Part shown: positions 46,069 to 58,000 of the stretch, one piece after another
How the letters are laid out: every line of letters begins with the position of its first letter
Numbering within the stretch: position 1 is the first letter of the stretch
DNA from: Ancistrus triradiatus
Lineage: Eukaryota > Chordata > Actinopteri > Siluriformes > Loricariidae
Length of the DNA: 64,000 nucleotides
Direction: 5' to 3'
NCBI GenBank assembly: GCA_025084515.1
Contig: JAJAGP010002230.1
Span: 62,001-126,000, forward strand
Notes under the pieces: model-generated
The model's database searches: none
What the model was told of the DNA's origin: nothing
What the model saw: the letters and a program-made list of their open reading frames with translations, nothing else
Translations under genes and position numbers: made by a program

Positions 46069-49000
46069 CTGTCAACGAGAGAGGCAGCCATGAGGTTAAA
46101 TATCCCTCGCACACTCCACACCACAAGTACCGGCACCTTTTACCTAATTAGATTCATCTCACACTGAAAACTAGATCAGAAAAGTCCCATCTTTCATTTA
46201 AGTAAGGATCAGGTTGAACAAAACTCCACGTCATATTTATTATCCCATTTGTGCAGCCGATAAACCGGCACTTATTCTTCTTCCGTAAGACCTTCTAAGG
46301 TCGGAGATCCAGAGCAGGGAATTTGAGAATCTCTCCAGATGCTCTTAAATTCTTAAGAATGACCTTAACTCTCTTTTCTTAAGAACAAGTGGTATTCTTG
46401 AAAGCATTCTGTTCTTAAATGTTGGCTTAACCTTACGATAGAATTGCACTGGTTGTAGGCTGTAAGAGCTGACGAAATAAACATCGAAATGTAAACTTTA
46501 AACAGTTTAGTTACTGGAAATAAAGACTTTTTCCCTGTTGGTTATTTCTTCTTCCATCATCTCTATTTTTTTTCGCTAAAGTTTTTTTGAACTCGTTTTG
46601 ATGTTTTTCCTCTGAGCGGATTAACCTCAATAACAGAAACAGTAAATACAAATTCAGAATGTGTCTCTCGTGTTATAATCTATAAAATGCAACGTAGCAT
46701 ACATAAGAAATAATTACAATTTTCTTAGTTAATATTTGAGAATTTGAGTTTTATTGAGAATTGCATTTAAGAACATTCTTGTGAACTTCTTAGTTTTTGT
46801 CTTAAGAACTTTTGCAGGTTTTTTTCTTAAGAAACCTTTCGTGAATCCGGCCCCAGATTACCTCTGGAGGAAGAACTAGAAGGTTCTTAAGACAAACACA
46901 AGTTCATAAGAATGTTCTTAAATGCAATTCTCAAAAAAAAAAAAAAACACTTATGTTCTCAAATATTATCTTCAGAAAAATATTAATTACTTCCTTAAGA
47001 TTTTCTTATTCTTTCAATGCTTACCACGTCAACTCCCACAACCCAAGCTAAAGGTGATTCTAACACAAGGTTAAGAAAATGTTTAGGATGTTCTTAAGAA
47101 GGAGAAATCAGATGGTTCTTGATGTCATTTGAAGGATAAAGAAAGATTTTCATAGCTTGTTTAAGAATGACTTCAAACCACACATTTAAGATTTTCTTTA
47201 AGACACCTGTGAATCCAGTTCCTGCTACTGTTCAGTGTTGCCGTCCATCTTCAGCGTTTGTAACCAAAGATATTTTTAAAAAAAAATTTTTTTTCCCATC
47301 TAACCATAGAACATGGTTTGGGTTAAAGTCCCAGTTATGTTTATCAAACTCCAGGTGCTTATGTCTTGTGGCTAGATAACAGGAAAGACTTTTTTCTGGC
47401 ATCTGTTGGCATGAAGGTGGCAACAGATGGTAGTTCTGGAGACTTGTGACCCTAAGAAGCTACTTTTTTTCTGTAACTCTCCAACATTGATCCTTGGGGA
47501 TTGTTTCGCCTCTCATCCTCCTCCTATGTGGAGACAAAATAAACTTGGAACCAGGTCAGTTTGTCATGGTTCCAGCTGATTAGAACGTTTTAACTGTAGA
47601 TATGTGATTTTATGGGCATTCCCTGACTTAGGAAGAGAACACGTCTCTTATTTGACTTGAGTTCTCTTGTTTGTCCCCCCTGTTGAAGTTTGACTAAGGG
47701 AAGCTGACATGTCTTCATGATTACTGGACTAAAAACACTTAAATATAAAAGGAAAAAAGCTTCAGTTAGATTTTGTTTCTAAGATCTAGATGAGCCAATA
47801 AACTGGATCAGACCAAATTTACTTCGATTAAAGGTTCTCATTGTTTTCAGTGTGAGATCAAGCTGATTCACCAAAAGCTGCATTTCTTATAAGTCTTTGC
47901 ACTCATCTCTACCAGAGCTGAGAGTAATGGTGGAGTTGACTGTACAGTTTTTGAATAACACTGCATAGAAACATTTTGAGCATGCACGTCTCACATCAGC
48001 GATACTCAAACTGAAAGTGGGTGATGGATGGAGATCATGTGCGGACCGTCGGCGACTCATATAAACAAACCTGCTAACAGCCATCGGGATTTTTTACGTT
48101 CGATTTTCAGAATGAAAAGACGTCAAGGCAAACTCTGTAGGGAGAAAGCAATCACAGACCTCGGTACCTCGGGGCTGCACTGGCTGCCTCGGCTCGTTGC
48201 TGCGGCGTGAGCGGAGGGGCTGAGCTTTTCCTGGTTAAAATGCACCGAATTATTTCTCACAAAAAATGTTTTGGCTCCAGTTACTCTGAATCTCGATAGA
48301 GGGCGTGGAGCAGGCAGGCTGATGTAGTGGAAAATAATTCCTTGTCATAAGAAATTGTAAAAACTAATTTTTTGTCAGGCATGGATCTGGATCATTTCCC
48401 TTGGTTAATATGTGTGGAACGTCCCTTTAGAATTTGTGTTCTCTAAAAAGCTCTTCTTTTGCCCCAGGTCAGAACTCGGCTCATTCAATTTGAAAGACTG
48501 AAACAATCTAAATGGCAATAATCTAAATCGACAGCTAAGAATCAGTGAGACACTGGCAGCCAGCCTGCTTTCTGTCTGCTATAACAGCACGTTATTAGCC
48601 GATGAATACAATAAGTAGCCTAATAAATAACATTACTAATGAAATAAGATTAACCATAGTAGATACATGAAGTATAAAACAGTGAATACTATATTATACA
48701 ACTATTATATAGACATATCGTATCACAAGAGGGCGTAAAAATTCTTCCTTTATAGCGCTGCCCTATAAAAAGGCTCTCAGAGGCTACCTTTGGGTAGCGT
48801 ACCTCTTGGTAAGAGAAGACATTGGACAGACTCTCAGAGGGGGCATCAATGGGCTGAGAGAAGCAGGATGGTCGTTCTGACCTAGCTGTTAGGAGGTGTT
48901 GGGAGCAGTGGTTTTATGGGGGCACACAGGCCCCGGACAGCCCAGGCAGACCCCCAGTAGAGAGGACCGTATGATCCTTTTCTCTCTAATATTATAACCT

Positions 49001-52000
49001 CTTACATATATCATCATTATATTCACGCATATAAAGTTTCCTCCTTGGTGAGTACAAACAGAATATTACTACTTTCATTTTCTGCTGAGTTGCTCAATTA
49101 CTTTTTATTTAGTTTCATCTCAGATTTTGTTTTAGTACTTCCCACAGATCCTGTCGCAAATCTTGTAGAAAGGTTTCCCAGAAGAGAGGAAGCCGTTACA
49201 GGTGCAAAGAGGGGGACCGCCTCTGAATTAATAGCTGTGGATTTAGAATGGGACGCCGTACATGAAGTTCTAACGTGGAGGTGTCCCGATACTTTTGTCC
49301 TTATAGTGTATTTGACCCAGATTTATAACGCATAGTGGTTTGTTGTTTTTTGAAATCGATTCTTGGGTCTCGAGTGTTGGATGAACCACAGGCTCCGTAC
49401 CAAAGCGGAAAGGATCGGAAGAGTCCAAATATTAAAAACAAACTTTAGTACACGACCGCACAGGTGCCGCTACTCTGTTTCTGCCCCTCGCCGACGTGTC
49501 GAAGGCTATCAAACAACGAGACAGGATGAGTAGGAAGGTGTTGCGTCTGCAGGAATTTATAGAGCATGTAAATACAAAGGGACTTTCTGAATAAAGTTAG
49601 ACAAGCTCAGGTTTTAGTGTGGATGGAAAAGTACGTACATACGTGCCTCTATATATAGACCTCCAGCACAGGTCTATTTACTGCTGAAGGATGTGGCTTC
49701 AGACTGCACTAACCTGTCCTCTACGTCTTCAATCTCCACACTGAAGAAATGGTCAGCGCACGGGCCGCCGGCGTTACCCTGATCGTGTAATTACAAGGCA
49801 TGCAAAATACAGGAGAAGAGCTCGGATAAGGAAGAACAGGCCAGACGTCTTGAGGGGGGTGATTCACAGAACACACACTCATGCATGCGCGTACACACAC
49901 TTACCTGAAACACACTGCCTCAACAAGACAGACATGTGGGAAGAGAGGTATTCATGGGTATTTCAAAGCAACCACATCACCTCATGTGTGACCCCACACG
50001 CCTCAAACATCTCAAAATGCAAAACTATTTAACGCTCCTAATGAGGTGGGTTAACAGAAGGCGAAAAAGAGACAGCGAGAGAGAGAAGATAACCAGGCCG
50101 GAAGCCAGCAGCAGAAGACTCGACAGTTTCACTCGGTGCAAATTCGGCTGATAGGAAACCTCTCGCGCTTTAGCGATTACGTGATTTAAATAGCAACCGG
50201 CAGAAAGCTTCGAGCTCTTCACACCTCACACCAGAACTCGTGCTTTCAGGACTGCAACTTAATCACTTACCAGAAACTCGAAGCTAGAGAAAAATACTCG
50301 CCTTTTAAATACGCCTTTTCATTCAGAGTACTGATTTATCACAACAACTATTTAGTAACTACAGGATCTGGTCTGACCCCCTTGTGTTCAGCTCTGCGAT
50401 GTTCCTCAACATCTCTGTGGACTAAGGTCCGGACTTTGGCCTGTTCCAAAACAAACTTTATTCTTCTTAAACCGTTCTGTGTGTGCTTAAAGTCATTCCC
50501 TCGCTGCATGACCCACCCTGCGATTCGGTTCAGTTTCCTTTAGAATTTGCTGCTGTGACTCTATAAGCGATTAAAAGCCACCCTGATCAGATGCAGCAAA
50601 ACAGCAAACCGCGATGCTACCACCGCCACGTTTCACAGATGGAATTAGTGTTCTCTACACTTAACGCTTCTCATTTCATCCAGAAATGACTCTTTTGTTC
50701 TCATCCATCCACAAAACGTCTCCAATAACCTTCTGGTTGATCCACGTGATTTCTTGTTGTTTTCAGTGTTTTCCTGTTGGAGACCTTGAGTTGCTTAGAA
50801 GTTACCGTGCATAAGAACCTTATCCCATCTGTGAAACATGGTTGGTGGGTAGTATCATGGTTTGGGCCTGTTTTTGCTGCATCTGGGCAGGACGGCTTGC
50901 CATCATTGATGGAACAATGAATTCTGAATGATATCAGATAATTCTAAGGAAAATATCAGGACATCTGTCCATGAACTGAATCTCAAGAGAAGGTGGGTCA
51001 TGCAGCAAGACAACGACCCTAAGCACACAAGTTGTTGTACCAAAGAATGGTTACAGAAGAATAAAGTTAATGTTTTGAAATGGAGAAGTCAAAGTCCTGA
51101 CCTTAATCCAATTTAAATGTTTGGAAGGACCTGAAGCGAGCAGTTAATGTGAGGAAACCCACCAACATCCTAGAGCTGAAGCTGTTCTGTACAGAGGAAT
51201 GGGCTAAAATTCCTCCAAGCCGGTGTGCAGGACTGATCAACAGTTACAGGAAACGTTTAGTTGCAGTTATTGCTGCACAGGGGGGTCACACCAGATACTG
51301 AAAGCAAAGGTTCCCATACTTTTGCCACTCAGTAATATTTAATACTGAATCATTTTCCTCAATAAATAAATGACCACATATAATATTTTTGACTCATTTG
51401 TTTAACTGGGTTTTCTTTATCTACTTTTAGGACTTGTGTGAAAATCTGATGTTTTAGGTCATATTTATGCAGAAATACAGAAGGGTTTACAAACTTTCAA
51501 GCACCACTGTAAGTGCATTCTAATCTATTCATGCCCACAAAACAACCCAAAAAAACCCACAAACTACAGCTTCCTGCACTAATCTGCAATCGTGTGTTTG
51601 TTTGTTTTGAAGCTGACGATGTGAAAAAGACACGGAGAAATCCCCAACACATTAAGAGAAGGGGGGGAAAAAACAAACAAACAAACAAACAAACAAACAA
51701 AAAAGGCGGACAGGGAGTTGTGTGTGTGTTTAGACAAAAAAAGAAAGAATAGGCCTTAATACAGAACACGTGGCGCTGTTTAATGTCCTTTCTATCCGCT
51801 TATACAAATCACTTTCCTCTTAAGGGTTCCGTGTCAGACTTTATCTCATCACTGTCGCGTCTGTCGGCTCATTTAGTCTCGGCTCTATTAACACCTCAGC
51901 AGGGCTGCATATGAACTACAGCCCTGAAGTAGCTGCATGTTACAATCAGTTATGTGAAGCAAATATCGGTAACTGAATACCAAGCTAAGAAATATAAGAT

Positions 52001-55000
52001 AAACTGATCCTGTGTTTGTTTTGATGGTTAAATACTGAAGCTCTTGCAGCATTTTTGTCATGTAAACAACTGAGAAACACTTGATTCTGTACATTTAGAT
52101 ATACAGAGGGTAACATAAGAAACAGGTCAAAATCCAGCTGACCAACCTCCGTTCACTGCAGCGAGGTCTAAAACATTTTAATAAATTGTAACAATAAATA
52201 CAAATCTGGTTTTTAACTCTGGCCGCTGTGCCACAAGCAGCTGGTCAGCTCAAACAACGTTTATCTGTATTTTTGCTGCATTAAATATTACTTATGTCAT
52301 ACTTTAATGTATTGTTTACATTTTTTTTCATGAATATTTACCTGGAGTTTCCTAATTAAAGGTTTAAAGTGATTAAAAGGTGATCGTGCATGACCTGTTC
52401 TGGACTCATTCCCACTTGATTGTGCAGCCAGTGAGGTTTGTTTACGTTTATGTTTTGGTTTTGGTTTCCAGGTTAAGAGTGATTGCTTTTTTTGTGTAAC
52501 TCTCATGTTGCTCCCAGACACTAAAGACTTCATATGCAGGCATAATCAGAGTCACACAACCCAGACCCAGATCTCTGAACGGATTAAACCCAGCTGAGGT
52601 TTTCCTTCATTCCGATTAAGAAGTTAAAACGTCCGATGAGTTCCTCAGACCAAACATTTGAGCGACCGGTTCAGGTTCGGGCACCAGGGCCGGCGCAGTG
52701 GCGCTGAGGCAGGAATGGAAGAGGAAATGAGCTGCTTTGAGAGCTGCCTCGCTGCACTCTGTCGATAGGGATTCGGGAGGAACTGGGCCAATGATTTAGT
52801 AGGGTGCAGTTTAACCACAAAGCCACCGAGCTTTAGTTTTTTTAAGACGAGGTTACAAATCTGGCGAGGTCTTCCTAAGGTAAACCGAGGGCACAGTTTC
52901 TGTTTTCTGTTCTGCTCTCGGATACTGCAACGTTTCTGATTTACTCGGGTTCGAAACGCCTCTACACTTTCCACATGGATGATCAGTGATCTAGCCAGGA
53001 GCACAGGGGTCTGATTCAAAGCCAGAGGATTAAAAAAGAAAAGATAAAACACTTCAGATAGGTTAATCATATCTGGTCTGATTAAATCCACCTGATTCTT
53101 CTTTGACCTTCTAAACCCATTTTCAAATATCTACTGCATTCAAGCTCAGTGGCCTGTTTAAAACCACTAGCTTTTATTTAGCATAAGTGCAAAAAGCACA
53201 GTCTCTTCTCTAATGCCTCCACACGGCTGTGGTTTTATAGCAGATAGACGGTTTACACTCTGCTTGTGCACCAAAAAGGACTCACAAGAGGGTGTGACAC
53301 TGCGTGGAAGAAAACAAAAGTCACTCTAATAAAGACAGACTCAATGTTTATACCCGTTTTCCACATTACCACGGCTCGCTGGGGTCTTCAGGAAATGTCT
53401 GTGATGGGCTTTGGAAAAAACACCCCAAGGATCAAAGACCACAGCTTACACTCATTAAACGTTCTGGGTAATTGACTCGGAATCGACTCTTCTCAGGCTG
53501 AATCATACCCATTCGATTCTAGAAGCACAAATATGACGACTCCAACAAAAATACAGAATTTGTAGATGTTAAAAAGTCTTAGTCGTATCTTGAGTCTTTA
53601 GTGTGTGATCCTTAACCGAGTCTTGAGCCTTTAGCGTGAGTCTTAGTCGAGTCTTGAGTGTGTTTTATACGAGTCTTGAATCTTTAGCGCCTTATCCTAG
53701 TAGCGTTGAGTCTTTAGCGCGTGAGTCCTAGTCGAGTTGAGTATTTAAGTGCATCAGACTTAGCCAAGTCTTGAGTCTTAGTTGACTGTTTAGGCTTTTG
53801 CATGCAAGACTGAGTCTTTAGTGGGAGTCTCAGTTGAGTCTTGAGTCTTCAGTATGTAATTTAGTTGAACATTGTGTCTTGTAGTCTCAGTCGAGTCTTA
53901 GTTGAGTCTTTAGTGTCAGTCTTAGCCAAGTCTTAGTTGAGTGTTGAGGCTTTAGCATGCAAGATTGAGTCTTCAGTCTATAGTGTGTGAGTCTCAGTTG
54001 AGTCTTGAGTCTTTGGTAGGTCAGTCTTTGCCAAGTCTGGACTCTTTAGTGTGTCAGTCTTAGCCCAGTTTTGTGTGAGTCTTAGCCCAGTCTGGAGTCT
54101 TCAGTGTGTAATTTAGTTGCAGGTTGAGTCTTGTAGTCTCAGTCGAGTCTTGAGTCTTAGTTGCGTCTGTAGCACGAGTCTTAGTTGAGCCTCGAGTGTG
54201 TCTTTAGTGTGAGTTTTAGTCGAGTCTTGATGCATTAGTGTGTGATTTAGTTGAGTCTTAAATTTTAAGTGAGAGTCTTAGTCTGGAATCTTTACTGATT
54301 CTTAGTTAAGTCTTTAGTGTGTCAGTCCTAGTCCAGTCTTGTGAGAGTCTTAGCCAAGTCTGGAGTCTTTAGTGTGTGTCTTAGTCGAGTCTTGAGTCTT
54401 CAGCATGCCAGACTGACTTAAATCTTTACTCTAGTGTGGGAATTTCTAGCATGAGAACCTTAGTCGAGTCTTTAGCCTACTGTGTCAGTCTTAGCCCAAG
54501 TCTTGAGTCTTTAGTGTGCCTGCTTTACAACTACGATCATATAATAGCTTAACTACTTCTAAACTATTAGACTTAAGTTGCGTTAGCTCAGACTGCTTAA
54601 GCCACACCCTCAGGTCTTTCTTCTGTCCTGAGGCCGGCGGTTGCTGAACAGACCAGATCCAAGCGGTTTTAAAGGCATGGTGGGTGGAGTCACTCAAATG
54701 AGGGGCGTGGGCAGCCCACAAGGAAATGACTAGGTGTGTGATTACACAGTTTGAGAGTTGGTAGGTTCTCCAGATGCCCAAAAGTATGTGCACAAGCACT
54801 GAAAGTGTAGCTTTTACATGAACATGTCCTGTTCAGTGCGTCCCATTAACAGCCGCTCTCACAGGGTAACAAGCTCAGTACGGCCCACGGTACAGCCTGC
54901 GTTTGCACGGTGATAAAATGAACACAAACACACATCTGTGCAGCCTCTAATCTCTGATCGAGCTCCTCTCCAAACACACACTTTGTGCAGCGCAGAAAGC

Positions 55001-58000
55001 TAGGCGTACACACAGCCCTAGAAAAGGCAGAACCGAGGGGCGTGTGCGGGCAAATCTAACGGCCATAGCGCAGGAAGCAGCGCTGTGCAGGGCGTAGTTA
55101 ACACTTCTGAACAGCAAATTTGTTCAAAGTGCTCGCAAAGCCTAGAAGAAAAATACAAAAAAGCCAAAACCACACAGCCTGGCAGATCAAACGCACAAAC
55201 AGTGCAGAACAAGTTCAGCGAGACAAAAATGCCACGCCGTTTGCCGAAACAGGGCTTTCTTCAGTACCTCGCCCATTTACCCTGCCTCCCTACCATCCAT
55301 CCACGCACGGAGCCGGCACGGAAGTGGCACGGAGCGCCAGGCTAACGCGGGTCTCACCTCATGCTTGAGCTCGACGATCTCGTCCTTCAGGTCTCGGATG
55401 TACTGGCTGGAGTCGGTGTTGTTCAGCTGCCCTTTCACTCGCCCTTCTTCCTTCTGAGGGACGGGAGAGAAAAACAACGTGGAATCAATCGCAGGGAGAA
55501 CATACCAAACCTCTGCACACATCCCTTCTGAAATGACACAGGATGCAACCCTAACAGCGGAACCCTGGCGGCTTGGCAACACTGGAATCAGAGCTCGGGT
55601 TCGAAAACGAACACACCAACACGACCCACCTGTTTTCGGGTATTATATTTCCTAAACGTGTTTCAGGCCCTCTTTCCGGGACAGCGTTTCAGAAAGCGCT
55701 GATCGACTGGGGTTTCACACACAGCGCCATCTCTAGGGTTTAACAGAGAACGGTCCAAAAAGGAGAAAATATCCGGTGAGGGCAGTTCATTGGGTGAAAA
55801 TGCCACGTTGATACCAGACTGGTTTGAGCTGATTGACAGGTAACTCAAATAACCTCTGGGTAAAAGCATCTCTGAACAAACAACACCTCAAACCTTGAAG
55901 CAGATGGACTACAGTAGCAAAAGATCACACCGGATGCTGCTCCTGTCAGCTAAGAACAGGAAACTGAGGTTACAACACATACAGGCTTTTTCATGGGCTA
56001 GCTTTGTTTATAACCGAGACGATCTATTAAACCAAGAGGCTCCGATGTGAAACCGCTTATTTAAAAACAAAGCTGATGCAGATCAGCATTATTCACCAGC
56101 ATTTAGAATAGCAGGACCAAATCTAGAACTCGTAAGCTAACAGGCTTCACGTACGCCTTATCGACATAAAACAACGCTAAGCACTGAAGTTCAGACCTCA
56201 GTCTAACGTTCTGTAATAAGGTTAGGGTTAATAATACTAATGCTGCTAGCATTCTGAATCTACATTATCCTGAAACCATTTTCTCCCTCTGATCCAGGAC
56301 ACAGACTTCATTCTTCCTATTTTAACTATTTTGTGATATTTGCTACTAGGCCTGGGTATCGCTGCACAAGGCCCCAATGCTGATAAACATCACCAGAGCC
56401 TCGGCTATGTCTATGGCACAGGGAGACGAAGGTATTTTAATTGTAAATGCCGTCTCTAGCGGACATTATTTAGTCAGTGCTTCAAAACTTCATGAAATAA
56501 GGGCTTTTAATTTGAAACGATGGATGGAGAGCGAAACAAAAGTGGACAGCGGTGATGCCCAACGTAGAAGGAGAAGAGAGAAATGTAGATTAACTAGAGT
56601 TAAGTTTAGATCGAGTTTGCAGCTGAGGAGAACGGTCACGATGTAATGCTGGTGCTTCATGACTCCAAGCAACGTTCAGTTCATCATGGCGGCTCATTTT
56701 GGCAGTACTACATTACATTAAAGCCACAACTTTAAAGAGAGACCACAGAAGGCGGCAGTGGCTGCCGCCGGTGTTTTGAATACCAGGGTGCTGTCTTGTT
56801 AAATGTTCCATACAGCTTTGCTTTTGTTCAGCTTTTCATTAAAGTCCTGGTTTTTGAATCCAGATCTGACCAGATATCTGCTTTCAGCGACACAACGGGG
56901 TTAAAGATTTATGCATACACAGGGAAAATAGGCTCATTTTAAAGGGTATATATGAACCTATATCAGGTTATGCAAATGAAGATGTGAACCGAATATCATG
57001 TTTTAAACCCACCCCTACACATGATGTTCCCATTACTGAAACAGGAACTTCACAGCCTGCAAGTTGCATAGAAATGGGCTGCGTCCCAAACGCATGCGTT
57101 TAAAGCCTGGCGCCCCCTGTGGGCCTCTTTGAGGAGAGCTGGAGTTACAGCCTGCAGAGCTTAGGGGGCAATTGGGACTGGGCTATAGGAACCTAAAGGA
57201 GGACGCCAAAAGTCAGAAGTGCATCGAGTGACACAGGATCTCCACGAGCTAAGGAAAAACAAAATCATTTTCAAATACTGGTTTTCGTTATGAATAACAG
57301 GTCATAGTTTCGTTTACATCTTTCAGTCTTTGTTCGGTGTCTCTTATGAACAAATATCACACCGTTAACGTAAAACAGAACTGCTCTGCTACTTGTCATT
57401 TTAAAAGCAGATTCAAATGCATGTCTTTGGATAGTTAATATTATCTGATCCGGCTCTCTGCGCAGTCAAAAGCTGAGTATCGGTTTCCTGCGTGTTTCTG
57501 CACGTACCCCTGTCAGAAGTGAAAAATCTGTGGTGGGTTCTGAACGAGGTGAGAGTGCAGAAGCAAGACAGAGTTCCGTGGGAGCACCAGAGCCAGAGCC
57601 AACAGTGACACTCGAAGGGGGCAGGCGTAAAAGCCGGGGCAGTTCGTGGCAGGCTGAAAATGTTTTCGTGATGCCCGATGCCCTGGGGAGCGGCCGAGCT
57701 GCGGTGTTAAACTGCCACACGTGGTGTTTACGCTCAACACCACCTGCAGACACTCACAAACAAAAAGCAGGGCGGCATATGCGGGGCATCGCCCGGCACT
57801 GATGGGCACTCTGAGTTCAGGGAGAGGGAGAAGGTGTAAACAAAAACAGTCCTTGTGGGCTCGCGGCTGTCTGATGGGCTGTGGATGACGAGGGATCTGA
57901 AGTGAGAGCGTTGCAGGAATCTCATGTTTTTTCTTGAGGTTTCTCTCCTCCACCAGCCGGCTCCAGCGATAAGGCGGAGGCAGTTACAGCAGACTTCCTC

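Noticed and set aside
52645..53091. 148-aa minus-strand frame in an evi5 intron
   Set aside because: No recognisable domain, no splice signals, and human EVI5 has no residues between the flanking exons.
57513..57953. 146-aa minus-strand frame in an evi5 intron
   Set aside because: Low-complexity Leu/Pro/Cys-rich translation with no similarity. The adjacent evi5 exons join directly without it.
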